A stretch of DNA of 7,701 bases from Burkholderiales bacterium (GTDB lineage Bacteria > Pseudomonadota > Gammaproteobacteria > Burkholderiales > Usitatibacteraceae): contig JACMOJ010000208.1 in NCBI GenBank assembly GCA_014378085.1, forward strand, positions 1 through 7,701, read 5' to 3'. Below, one piece after another: positions 1 to 5,911 of the stretch. Every line of letters begins with the position of its first letter. The stretch's first letter is position 1. The position numbers and the translations under genes were made by a program. The notes below the pieces were generated by a model. It was given only the letters and a program-made list of their open reading frames with translations. It did no database searches and was not told where the DNA came from.

Positions 1-519
1 ATCAATTTCCGCAGCACCATCTTTCACGCTAGCTTTGATCTCTTCGATCTTCTGTCGGAACGGCGTGAGACCCGCGGGGAAACCCGTAGAGACCGCGGCA
101 ACCGGAATGCCCGAGCCTTCAAGCGCTTCGACGGCGGTGGCGACAAAGGTGTGATAAACACACACCGCACCAGTGTGCAACTTGAGATCGGCAAGGCCTA
201 GATCGGCCAACAGTTGCGATTGGATCGGCTGGCGCGCTTTGGCGCAAAGGCGTTTCACCGTACCGACGGTGTCGTCGCCAGAAAGTGTGGTGAGGTCGAT
301 GGTCTTGACAGCATGTACCAGCCACGCGGCTTGCCAATCTTTTTTGACGCTACGACGGGTGCCCATGGTGGCGGCGCGGCGCTCAATTGCGCTGCGGTTG
401 ATGCGCACATCGCGCACCGGCGCGGGGTCAAAGCGTGTACCGAGATTGCGGCCATCGTCGGCCGCGAACGGGGCGACGGAAGCGGACGCGCCAGGTTTAA
501 TTTGTGTGACTTTGGCCAT
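1..519 (-). CDS. deoC: Deoxyribose-phosphate aldolase, long form (3' end outside window)
   Basis: Class I (Schiff-base) aldolase that cleaves 2-deoxyribose-5-phosphate to acetaldehyde and glyceraldehyde-3-phosphate, the last step of deoxynucleoside catabolism in the cytoplasm. The 173 visible codons read through to the window edge without a stop. Residues around 75-100 carry the segment VKKDWQAAWLVHAVKTIDLT followed by TLSGDDT, then LCAKARQPI, LKLHTGAVCVYHTFV and VAAVSTGFPAGLTPF, ending in DGAAEID. The final Asp173 aligns with the catalytic Asp of the EVDVV motif of E. coli DeoC (Asp102); the Schiff-base lysine would lie beyond the window. About 80 residues precede the barrel, as in the 320-340-residue long class that includes the animal enzyme, unlike the roughly 260-residue E. 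coli type. The ATG at 519 is the only start close to the domain after an in-frame stop near 550-552, but no clear Shine-Dalgarno precedes it. Family identification is firm; exact length is unknown. Confidence 0.93.
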   Translation of the reverse strand, partial: MAKVTQIKPGASASVAPFAADDGRNLGTRFDPAPVRDVRINRSAIERRAATMGTRRSVKKDWQAAWLVHAVKTIDLTTLSGDDTVGTVKRLCAKARQPIQSQLLADLGLADLKLHTGAVCVYHTFVATAVEALEGSGIPVAAVSTGFPAGLTPFRQKIEEIKASVKDGAAEID

Positions 520-548
520 TAAGAATCGGGCGTTTTGGACGATGACAA

Positions 549-554
549 ATTATA
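549..554 (-). promoter_or_regulatory. Candidate -10 box (TATAAT) for deoC
   Basis: Read on the minus strand, the intergenic DNA has a perfect TATAAT about 30 bp upstream of the deoC ATG, which would place transcription start near 542 and leave a short leader of about 23 nt. No good -35 hexamer sits at the usual spacing (AAATAG at 17 bp), so the promoter may need an activator or may be a chance match. A short near-palindrome, GGAAATTCC, lies just upstream at 564-572. Confidence 0.4.
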
Positions 555-691
555 CGCGCTAGGGGAAATTCCTATTTCCTCGTCCAGCGCGCAAAACGTG
601 ACAAATTTTCACACTTTTAACCTCAGATTAGATTAACCTGAAGTTGTGTTGTATTTCGTAATTTGCAGATTCGGCGACAAGGAAATAGACG

Positions 692-877
692 GTGGATAGC
701 GAGAACGGCGTAGTTTCATTAAGTGAAGAGCCGATGCCCAAGCGCACCGTCGCCCTAGGCGTACTGGCCCTCGTTGCGGCCATGCCGCTGATCTGGTTCG
801 CCGTCGACGTCCAAGCGGGCGAACGGCTGTTGAAATTCACCCAATTTTCGCCTCCCGCGCAAACCGCAGCGCACTAG
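692..877 (+). CDS. Small 61-residue putative membrane or exported protein
   Basis: I do not recognise a family. It is the only plausible plus-strand gene in the window. The GTG at 692 has an AAGGA ribosome-binding site at 679-683 with 8-nt spacing, which favours this start. An internal ATG at 734 (residue 15) is also possible. Residues 1-15 are acidic and polar (ENG, SEE); Pro16-Lys17-Arg18 leads into a hydrophobic stretch at about 19-38 (TVALGVLALVAAMPLIWFAV), followed by a polar tail ending in PPAQTAAH. This fits a single-pass N-in inner-membrane peptide. If translation starts at residue 15 it would instead look like a Sec signal peptide with a possible cut after VQA. The TAG stop overlaps the recX stop of the opposite strand by 4 bp (CTAG at 874-877). 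A weak promoter-like pair TTTCAC (607-612) and TAGATT (629-634) lies upstream. The gene is inferred from its start signal and snug fit, not from homology. Confidence 0.5.
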   Translation: MDSENGVVSLSEEPMPKRTVALGVLALVAAMPLIWFAVDVQAGERLLKFTQFSPPAQTAAH

Positions 878-1359
878 TCGTCTTCGGTTGGCCGCATCGC
901 ACGTTTGATGACGTCGTACGAGAAACCTCGCGCCTGCATATAACGGATTTGTTTGGCGCGCGCATCGTGATCGATGGATTCGCTCTGACGTTGCTCGATC
1001 AGACTCTCGCCAAACTTGCGCATTAACACCTCCCGCGCCCGTGCCACCTCGGTATCCTTCATCTCGCCCACGGCTGCGGCGACGACTGCCCCTGCCACGC
1101 CTTTCTGTTTGAGGGTTTGTGTGATGCGCAAAGCGCCGTACCGATACCCAAGTCGTCGTGCGGCAACCTCGGCATAACGCGCTTCGTTCAACCAGTCCTC
1201 TGCCTCACACCAAACAACCGCCTCGGCGATGTCTTCCTGCGAAAACGCCTTCGCCGCGAGCTTGCGCTCTAACTCCACACGACTCATGTCACGCATCGCC
1301 AGCAGCCGAAGCGAAGCAGAGACAATTTCGCGATTGGCGGGTTTGGGTGCGTTAGCCAA
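874..1359 (-). CDS. recX: RecX, regulator of RecA
   Basis: RecX binds RecA and caps or destabilises growing RecA filaments, limiting recombinase and coprotease activity. The 161-residue length is normal for the family (about 150-165). The tandem three-helix modules are visible: residues about 17-36 (LRLLAMRDMSRVELERKL), about 55-90 (DWLNEARYAEVAARRLGYRY, then GALRITQTLKQKGV) and about 136-155 (KQIRYMQARGFSYDVIKRAM). The start is TTG at 1359, forced because an in-frame TGA lies four codons upstream and the next ATG falls inside the first module; no Shine-Dalgarno is evident. It lies 169 bp after the recA stop on the same strand with a terminator-like hairpin between, as in E. coli where recX is expressed by readthrough from recA. 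The 3' end overlaps a convergent small ORF by the stop codons. The start is less certain than the identity. Confidence 0.92.
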   Translation of the reverse strand: MANAPKPANREIVSASLRLLAMRDMSRVELERKLAAKAFSQEDIAEAVVWCEAEDWLNEARYAEVAARRLGYRYGALRITQTLKQKGVAGAVVAAAVGEMKDTEVARAREVLMRKFGESLIEQRQSESIDHDARAKQIRYMQARGFSYDVIKRAMRPTEDD

Positions 1360-1380
1360 AGTGGTTAGTCAGTACAGACC

Positions 1381-1400
1381 AAAAAAAGGCCGAACGCCTT
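1381..1400 (-). terminator. Probable intrinsic terminator between recA and recX
   Basis: On the minus strand the sequence AAGGC-GTTCG-GCCTT forms a 5-bp stem with a 5-nt loop, continuing into a run of T (seven T counting those in the stem). It lies about 130 bp after the recA stop and about 20 bp before the recX start. The short stem suggests incomplete termination, which would let SOS-induced recA transcripts partly read through into recX. Confidence 0.6.
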
Positions 1401-1528
1401 GCTCACTGGAGGTGAAACGAGGAATTCGGCCCAACCATCGAAACAATTCGCGATATGCATAAACCTGCTGCGCCGAAAAACGTCGCGCCTCTGGTTTCTG
1501 CATACCCCGAGAAAAGTGCTGAAGAAAA

Positions 1529-2596
1529 CTATTCCTCAACTTCCTCGCTCACGTCAGATCCACCACCCGCGCCCGCAACCGCGCCGACACCAACGGCCGC
1601 GCGAATCTTGGCTTCAATTTCTTGCGCCATTTCGGGATGCTCTTTCAGGAACTTACGCGTGTTGTCTTTGCCCTGGCCAATCTTGTCGCCGTTGTAGGCG
1701 TACCAAGCGCCGGACTTGTCGACAATTTTATGCACCACACCGAGTTCGATGATTTCACCCTCGCGCGAGATGCCTTCGCCGTAGAGGATGTCAAATTCAG
1801 CCGTGCGGAACGGCGGCGCAACTTTGTTTTTGACCACCTTCACGCGGGTCTCGGAGCCGATCACTTCATCACCATTCTTGATCGAGCCAATCCGGCGGAT
1901 ATCAATACGTACCGATGCGTAAAACTTCAGCGCGTTACCACCAGTCGTGGTTTCTGGGCTACCGAACATAACGCCGATCTTCATACGGATCTGGTTGATG
2001 AAAATCACCAACGTGTTGGAGCGTTTGATATTGGCGGTGAGTTTGCGCAACGCTTGTGACATCAAGCGCGCTTGTAGACCAGGCAGTTGATCACCCATCT
2101 CGCCTTCAATTTCAGCGCGCGGTGTAAGCGCAGCCACGGAGTCGATCACCACAATATCGATACCGCCAGAGCGTACCAACATGTCGGCGATTTCGAGCGC
2201 CTGTTCGCCGTTGTCCGGCTGCGAGATCAGCAGGTCGTTAATGTTGACGCCGAGTTTTGCCGCGTAGGTTGGATCAAGCGCATGCTCGGCATCGATAAAA
2301 GCCGCCGTGCCGCCGCTCTTCTGCATTTCAGCAATAACTTGCAGGGTCAATGTCGTTTTGCCGGACGATTCCGGGCCGTAGATTTCGACCACACGACCGC
2401 GTGGCAAGCCACCAATGCCTAACGCAATATCTAAACCGAGCGAGCCGGTGGACACGGGGATGATGTCGTTACCGACACTACCCTCGCCCATCTTCATGAT
2501 GGAGCCTTTGCCGAACTGCTTTTCGATTTGGGAAAGCGCTGCTGCCAGTGCTTTCGATTTGTTTTCGTCCATAAATGGCTCTTTCATCATGTTCAT
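1529..2596 (-). CDS. recA: Recombinase RecA
   Basis: ATP-dependent DNA strand-exchange protein and coprotease for LexA autocleavage; core of homologous recombination and the SOS response. At 355 residues it is full length. Visible elements: N-terminal helix ([20 protein letters not shown], about 15-34), Walker A GPESSGKT at 74-81, catalytic Glu in AEHALD at about 103-108, Walker B IVVIDS at 148-153, loop L1 around [10 protein letters not shown] at 164-173, loop L2 with [17 protein letters not shown] at 212-228, and an acidic tail ending SEEVEE. Most RecA proteins begin at the equivalent of Met9 (MDENKSKAL), but the ATG at 2596 has a strong GGAGG site 6 nt upstream, so I place the start there, giving an 8-residue extension MNMMKEPF. 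Transcription is likely LexA-controlled through the box at 2674-2689. pncC lies upstream and recX downstream. Sequence details resemble betaproteobacterial RecA. Confidence 0.98.
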   Translation of the reverse strand: MNMMKEPFMDENKSKALAAALSQIEKQFGKGSIMKMGEGSVGNDIIPVSTGSLGLDIALGIGGLPRGRVVEIYGPESSGKTTLTLQVIAEMQKSGGTAAFIDAEHALDPTYAAKLGVNINDLLISQPDNGEQALEIADMLVRSGGIDIVVIDSVAALTPRAEIEGEMGDQLPGLQARLMSQALRKLTANIKRSNTLVIFINQIRMKIGVMFGSPETTTGGNALKFYASVRIDIRRIGSIKNGDEVIGSETRVKVVKNKVAPPFRTAEFDILYGEGISREGEIIELGVVHKIVDKSGAWYAYNGDKIGQGKDNTRKFLKEHPEMAQEIEAKIRAAVGVGAVAGAGGGSDVSEEVEE

Positions 2597-2602
2597 AGTT
2601 TG

Positions 2603-2607
2603 CCTCC
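2603..2607 (-). promoter_or_regulatory. Ribosome-binding site of recA (GGAGG)
   Basis: GGAGG on the minus strand ends 6 nt before the ATG at 2596. It is the best Shine-Dalgarno in the window and is much better than the AAAGAG preceding the alternative ATG at 2572. It therefore decides the start in favour of the longer RecA. Confidence 0.75.
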
Positions 2608-2673
2608 AGTCAGGGTTTTAGGACGCGCGCCGCTATTGTTAATCGCGCCACACGGGTTGTATGAAAATACAGT

Positions 2674-2689
2674 CTGTATTTCCGTACAG
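2674..2689. promoter_or_regulatory. LexA (SOS) box upstream of recA
   Basis: CTGTATTTCCGTACAG is a perfect CTGT-N8-ACAG match to the LexA operator used in beta- and gammaproteobacteria, centred about 85 bp upstream of the recA ATG. Two further half-sites flank it, ACAG at 2669-2672 and CTGT at 2697-2700, forming additional inverted repeats. A plausible minus-strand -35, TTTACA (at 2698-2703 on the plus strand), overlaps the outer half-site, so LexA bound here would block RNA polymerase; I could not identify the -10 with confidence. Confidence 0.85.
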
Positions 2690-2802
2690 TACCGGACTGT
2701 AAAGCCGATTGCAAGGATTTTTTGTTGGGGTGGTGGTGGAAAGTGCGAGAAACCGGAGCCCCAAGGACCAGCGCAGGGTTGCCGGGAACAGCGGTGTTGC
2801 GA

Positions 2803-3297
2803 CTAGTTCAGATTATGCAGGAGCTTGGTCAGCGCGTGCGCAACTGTTGCCCGCCGGACCGCAGCACGGTCGCCGGGAAAATGGCAAAGCTCTGAAATAA
2901 TTGATTTTTTTGGGAATTTCCAAGCAAACCAAACCGTGCCGACCGGCTTGTCTGGCTGGCCGCCATCAGGCCCGGCAATGCCGGTGACGGCCACCGCGAC
3001 CTGCGCGCGCGAACGGGCAATCGCGCCTTCCACCATTTGCTTGGCGATCTCTTCAGACACCGCGCCGAAGTCGAGCAGGTCTTCACGTCGCACGCCCAAT
3101 AAATCGGCCTTCGATTCGTAGGAATAGGTCACGAAGCCCCGGTCGAACCAGGCCGAGGAGCCCGGCACACGTGTCACCGCCTCGGCGATTCCACCGCCCG
3201 TGCATGACTCTGCGGTTGCCAGCAGCAGCCCGTGTTTCTTCAGCGCCAGGCCGAGTTGTAAGGAGAGTTCGTCACGCGGGTCGGTGGTTTGGGTCAT
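2803..3297 (-). CDS. pncC: Nicotinamide-nucleotide amidase (CinA C-terminal domain protein)
   Basis: Stand-alone CinA C-terminal (PncC) protein of 164 residues, the usual size. It hydrolyses nicotinamide mononucleotide to nicotinate mononucleotide and ammonia, recycling pyridine nucleotide released for example by NAD-dependent DNA ligase. Diagnostic segments: AESCTGG at 29-35 with the nucleophile Ser31, the GFVTYSYESK block at 54-63 with a conserved lysine, AVSEE at 79-83, VAVTGIAGPDGG at 102-113 and KPVGTVWFAW at 117-126, then GDRAAVR. The ATG at 3297 follows the GNAT stop by 11 nt, so the two are probably cotranscribed; no Shine-Dalgarno stands out. Its position directly upstream of recA is a common proteobacterial arrangement. 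The N-terminal CinA competence-damage domain is absent, as expected for PncC. Confidence 0.93.
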   Translation of the reverse strand: MTQTTDPRDELSLQLGLALKKHGLLLATAESCTGGGIAEAVTRVPGSSAWFDRGFVTYSYESKADLLGVRREDLLDFGAVSEEIAKQMVEGAIARSRAQVAVAVTGIAGPDGGQPDKPVGTVWFAWKFPKKSIISELCHFPGDRAAVRRATVAHALTKLLHNLN

Positions 3298-3308
3298 AAA
3301 TGGAGAAT

Positions 3309-4187
3309 TTAGGGTTGAATCCGATGCCAGTAAGAGTATGCCGGAACAAATCCCGCCCCCTCGTACAGTGATATCGCCGTAGCGTTATCGGCCTCGACTT
3401 GCAAAAATGCGGTGTGCGCCCCTGACTGGCTGCCCCACTCACAAAGTGAATTGATGATGGGCCGGGCATAACCCCGCCCGCGAAACGCTTCAACGGTATG
3501 CATACAAAAAATCCCCACATGCGCCGACTCAATCCTGCCGAGGCCGATCGCTGCCAGAACACCATCTACACGCACGGTCAGGAATCGTTGCGCACCCTGC
3601 CACAACTGCTGACGTGCGACTTCGACCGCCGCTTTGTCGGCGTCCATCTGCTTTAGCTGGTGCAACAGCTCGGTACCCACAAGTAAGGACACCTCGTGGA
3701 TCTGTATCGACTCGGGCAAGCTTGATGCAACAACGTTATCCAGCGGACGGGTCATGAAGTGACAATTGATCGCGTACCGGTAGCCACGTTCGGCCAGCCG
3801 CGCGTCCATGCCAAGCGGCGAGAGTGCATCCGTCAATCGAAACACACTGCCCTGCTGTTTTGCTGCAAACCATGCTTCAACGGACGCGATGGTGGCATCA
3901 AGCGTCGTATGCGTGGTCGGGTAAAGACAGGTTGCGCTATTTGTACGGCGCGTATCGGTGCCAGAGGCGCGTACACGCCAGCCGTCAATATCTTGTTCGT
4001 GTAACGCCGGTGACGTGTTTAGCGTCGATGTTTCATACCGCCGGATGGTGTCGACAGAATGTGGCTCGGTCATCTGCACGGTCGGCCTCTGCGCGAGCCG
4101 GATGGTGTCGACAGAATGTGGCTCGGTCATCTGCACGGTCGGCCTCTGCGCGAGCCGGATGGAGTCGGCAGGAAATGGTTTGGTCAT
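3309..4187 (-). CDS. GNAT family N-acetyltransferase with repeat-extended N-terminus
   Basis: Predicted acetyl-CoA-dependent acyltransferase; substrate unknown. The C-terminal GNAT fold has a beta segment RFLTVRVDGVLAAIGLGRIE, then the acetyl-CoA pyrophosphate-binding motif in HTVEAFRGRGYARPIINSL (R-G-R-G-Y-A, around residues 234-239), and the closing NATAISLYEGAGF helix-strand. The N-terminal half has the DGWRVRASGTDTRRTNSA pattern seen in a family of bacterial GNAT proteins with a degenerate first domain. The first 38 residues are two 19-residue repeats, MTKPFPADSIRLAQRPTVQ and MTEPHSVDTIRLAQRPTVQ, followed by a third MTEPHSVDTIRR that runs into the real domain. Starts at 4187, 4130 and 4073 are all in frame. 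4073 (254 residues) probably reflects the original gene. 4187 is chosen because it overlaps the stop of an upstream mini-ORF by ATGA. Lies between deoA and pncC in a likely operon. Confidence 0.85.
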   Translation of the reverse strand: MTKPFPADSIRLAQRPTVQMTEPHSVDTIRLAQRPTVQMTEPHSVDTIRRYETSTLNTSPALHEQDIDGWRVRASGTDTRRTNSATCLYPTTHTTLDATIASVEAWFAAKQQGSVFRLTDALSPLGMDARLAERGYRYAINCHFMTRPLDNVVASSLPESIQIHEVSLLVGTELLHQLKQMDADKAAVEVARQQLWQGAQRFLTVRVDGVLAAIGLGRIESAHVGIFCMHTVEAFRGRGYARPIINSLCEWGSQSGAHTAFLQVEADNATAISLYEGAGFVPAYSYWHRIQP

Positions 4188-4278
4188 CTTTGCGAGGTCG
4201 GCATCACGCGAGCCGGATGGTGTCGGCAGGAAATGGTTTGGTCATCTTTGCGAGGTCGGCATCACGCGAGCCGGATGG
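4040..4278. repeat. Tandem 57/58-bp repeats at the deoA-GNAT junction
   Basis: Four contiguous units, each starting with gccggatgg on the plus strand: 4040-4096 and 4097-4153 (type A, 57 bp, identical), 4154-4211 and 4212-4269 (type B, 58 bp, differing at one base). A fifth gccggatgg at 4270-4278 lies in the deoA 3' end. A and B align with each other at roughly three quarters of positions plus small indels. Each unit holds a copy of the deoA-end/GNAT-start junction. In type B the deoA-like stop TGA is kept; in type A it reads CAG and the unit is a multiple of three, so translation runs through. Confidence 0.93.
4204..4245 (-). other. Mini-ORF MTKPFPADTIRLA between deoA and GNAT gene
   Basis: A 13-codon ORF produced by the outermost 58-bp repeat copy: it starts like the GNAT gene and ends like deoA (IRLA, TGA). 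It is linked on both sides by a second tiny frame (MPTSQR): the deoA stop forms TGATG, the MPTSQR frame ends in ATGA at this ORF's start, and the same happens again before the GNAT ATG at 4187. It may pass reinitiating ribosomes downstream or may be a by-product of the duplication; no separate function is implied. Confidence 0.35.
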
Positions 4279-5620
4279 CTTCCACGACCGCGGGCGTGGC
4301 TGAGGTGGCTGGTTGGGCCTGCCCGCCAATCGAAACGGCTTTGCGGAACAAGGCTTGTGCATTTGCTGCCGCATCTGCATTCGCGGCATGGATGCGCACC
4401 AGCACGTCACCTCTCTGTACTTTTGCCCCGATGGCCACGATATCGGTGAAGCCGACCGCCGGATTGATTTGATCACTCGCGCGCTGGCGTCCTCCGCCAA
4501 GCTCTACCACCACGAGGCCTAAGGCACGGGTATCAAAGCCTGTCACCACGCCGTCATCAGTGGCTTTCACCTCCAGTACCACCGGCGCTGCAGCGAGATA
4601 CGCCGCCGGACGGGCCACAAGATCGGCCGGGCCGCCGAGGGCCGCAACCATCTTCTGAAAAATCTCCGCCGCACGGCCGGATTGCAAACTCCGCTCTAGC
4701 TGGGTATTTCCAGCCACTTTGTCCTGAAAATGCCCGCTAGAAGCCAATAGTTCAACACCGAGCGCGATTGTCACTTCATGCAAACGCGCCATTGCGGGCT
4801 TGGTGTAGGCGCCAGTTAAATAATCGATGGCACACCGCACCTCAAGCGCATTTCCCGCGCAGGGTGCGAGGGATTGATTCATGTCCGTGAGTAACGCGGT
4901 GGTGGGGATGCCAGCACCCCGTACCGAACTTGTCCCATTTGCGACTTCCACAATCGATCTCGCCAACTCGCGAGATTTTTCTAACGTCGGCATAAACGCA
5001 CCTGAGCCCACCTTCACATCCATCACCAGTGCATCAAGCCCGGCCGCAAGTTTTTTGGAAAGAATCGAGCCGGTGATGAGCGGGATCGATTCCACTGTTG
5101 CCGTGACATCACGCGTGGCATAAATGCGTTTGTCAGCCGGGGCAAGTTCTGCGGTCTGGCCGATGATCGCCACGCCTACCTCGCGCACCACCGCTTGAAA
5201 TTTTTCAATCGTGATATTGGTTTGATAGCCTGGAATACTGTCGAGCTTGTCGAGCGTGCCGCCGGTGTGGCCAAGCCCGCGTCCAGAGATCATCGGCACA
5301 AAACAGCCGCACGCCGCCAGCATCGGCCCGAGCATCAAGGACACCACATCACCCACACCACCGGTTGAATGTTTATCCACCACCGGGCCATTCAACTGCA
5401 TGCCGCGCCAATCGAGCACTCGACCGGAGTCGCGCATGGCGATGGTCAGTGCAACCGCTTCGGCGCGGGTCATACCCTGGAGGTAGGTCGCCATCGTGAA
5501 CGCGGCAATCTGGCCTTCACTCACCGTGTCGTGCGCGATACCGTTGATGAATTCGCGGATGTCCTCGGCACTAAGCTCGGCACCGTCGCGTTTTAGCCGG
5601 ATGAATTCTTGTGGAAGCAT
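4262..5620 (-). CDS. deoA: Thymidine phosphorylase
   Basis: Cytoplasmic enzyme that splits thymidine (and deoxyuridine) with phosphate into base and 2-deoxyribose-1-phosphate. At 452 residues it is slightly longer than the usual 435-445. Visible: helical domain at about 1-65; glycine-rich phosphate-binding loop KHSTGGVGD at 83-91; [20 protein letters not shown] at 112-131; nucleoside-site residues Arg170, Ser185 and Lys189 within [19 protein letters not shown] and its continuation, matching Arg171/Ser186/Lys190 of E. coli; [12 protein letters not shown] at 199-210; and the C-terminal alpha/beta domain from about 355 ([16 protein letters not shown], then [13 protein letters not shown]). The low-complexity tail ([19 protein letters not shown]) ends inside the tandem repeat block and may have been altered by it. 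The ATG at 5620 precedes the canonical EFIRLKRDG start; no strong Shine-Dalgarno is seen. It lies downstream of nupC, with a repeat-filled gap between. Confidence 0.96.
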   Translation of the reverse strand: MLPQEFIRLKRDGAELSAEDIREFINGIAHDTVSEGQIAAFTMATYLQGMTRAEAVALTIAMRDSGRVLDWRGMQLNGPVVDKHSTGGVGDVVSLMLGPMLAACGCFVPMISGRGLGHTGGTLDKLDSIPGYQTNITIEKFQAVVREVGVAIIGQTAELAPADKRIYATRDVTATVESIPLITGSILSKKLAAGLDALVMDVKVGSGAFMPTLEKSRELARSIVEVANGTSSVRGAGIPTTALLTDMNQSLAPCAGNALEVRCAIDYLTGAYTKPAMARLHEVTIALGVELLASSGHFQDKVAGNTQLERSLQSGRAAEIFQKMVAALGGPADLVARPAAYLAAAPVVLEVKATDDGVVTGFDTRALGLVVVELGGGRQRASDQINPAVGFTDIVAIGAKVQRGDVLVRIHAANADAAANAQALFRKAVSIGGQAQPATSATPAVVEAIRLA

Positions 5621-5634
5621 TTAGGATGTTGTTT

Positions 5635-5670
5635 GGAATCGCAGATGGACGCAGATAGACGCAGATGGAT
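5635..5670 (+). repeat. 10-bp-period array, left arm (GCAGATRGAY x3)
   Basis: After GGAATC come three exact-period units of consensus GCAGATRGAY at 5641-5650, 5651-5660 and 5661-5670. The sequence reappears inverted at 5809-5850 and 5867-5884. It begins only 15 bp from the deoA start codon and so forms the deoA leader. Confidence 0.85.
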
Positions 5671-5808
5671 TCGAGAACTGGTGGAAGTGGAAGAGGAAGA
5701 TGAAGATGAAGAGGATTTGACTACGTCACATCGCGCTCAACGCGGGTAAAGAAGGTAAAGCTGTAACCGCAAATTTTTTGATTGACGACTTATTTTGCAT
5801 TTGACTTT

Positions 5809-5850
5809 ATCGGCGCTCATCGGCGTTCATCGGCGTTCATCCGCGGTTCC
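5809..5850 (-). repeat. 10-bp-period array, right (inverted) arm
   Basis: On the plus strand, three units of ATCGGCGYTC at 5809-5818, 5819-5828 and 5829-5838, then ATCCGCGGTTCC at 5839-5850. Read on the minus strand this becomes GGAACCGCGGATGAAC followed by GCCGATGAAC-type units, matching the left arm with the same 10-bp spacing. A further partial copy, GGAACCGCAGATGAACGC on the minus strand at 5867-5884, matches the left arm at 16 of 18 bases. Confidence 0.85.
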
Positions 5851-5911
5851 CTGCATTGAATTTTTTGCGTTCATCTGCGGTTCCCTTACGTCGGATTTTT
5901 TGCATAAGCAG
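5844..5911 (+). repeat. Degenerate 34-bp tandem pair
   Basis: Two adjacent 34-bp segments (5844-5877 and 5878-5911) share CGGTTCCCT at their start and ATTTTTTGC about 16-17 bp further in; the remainder has diverged. Another ATTTTTTG preceded by AACCGCA occurs at 5766-5780, suggesting the whole gap was built from copies of the same pieces. Confidence 0.6.

Noticed and set aside
173..562. Plus-strand ORFs opposite deoC
   Set aside because: Shadow frames of deoC, whose own protein is clearly recognisable.
1399..1752. Plus-strand ORFs starting in the recA-recX gap
   Set aside because: Most of their length is antisense to recA and the rest is the short intergenic segment; Arg/Pro-rich low-complexity translation.
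1622..2059. 145-residue plus-strand ORF opposite recA
   Set aside because: Entirely antisense to conserved recA codons; no family signal.
2703..2802. Terminator after pncC
   Set aside because: I looked for a hairpin followed by T residues on the minus strand and found no convincing stem.
4040..4278. CRISPR array
   Set aside because: Units are contiguous 57/58-bp copies with no unique spacers and they overlap coding sequence; no cas genes are nearby.
3958..4472. Plus-strand ORFs across the tandem repeats encoding repeated RMVSTECGSVICTVGLCAS-like peptides
   Set aside because: They are antisense translations of the repeat block, deoA and the GNAT gene; open frames arise because the 57-bp unit keeps frame. 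No start signals support them.
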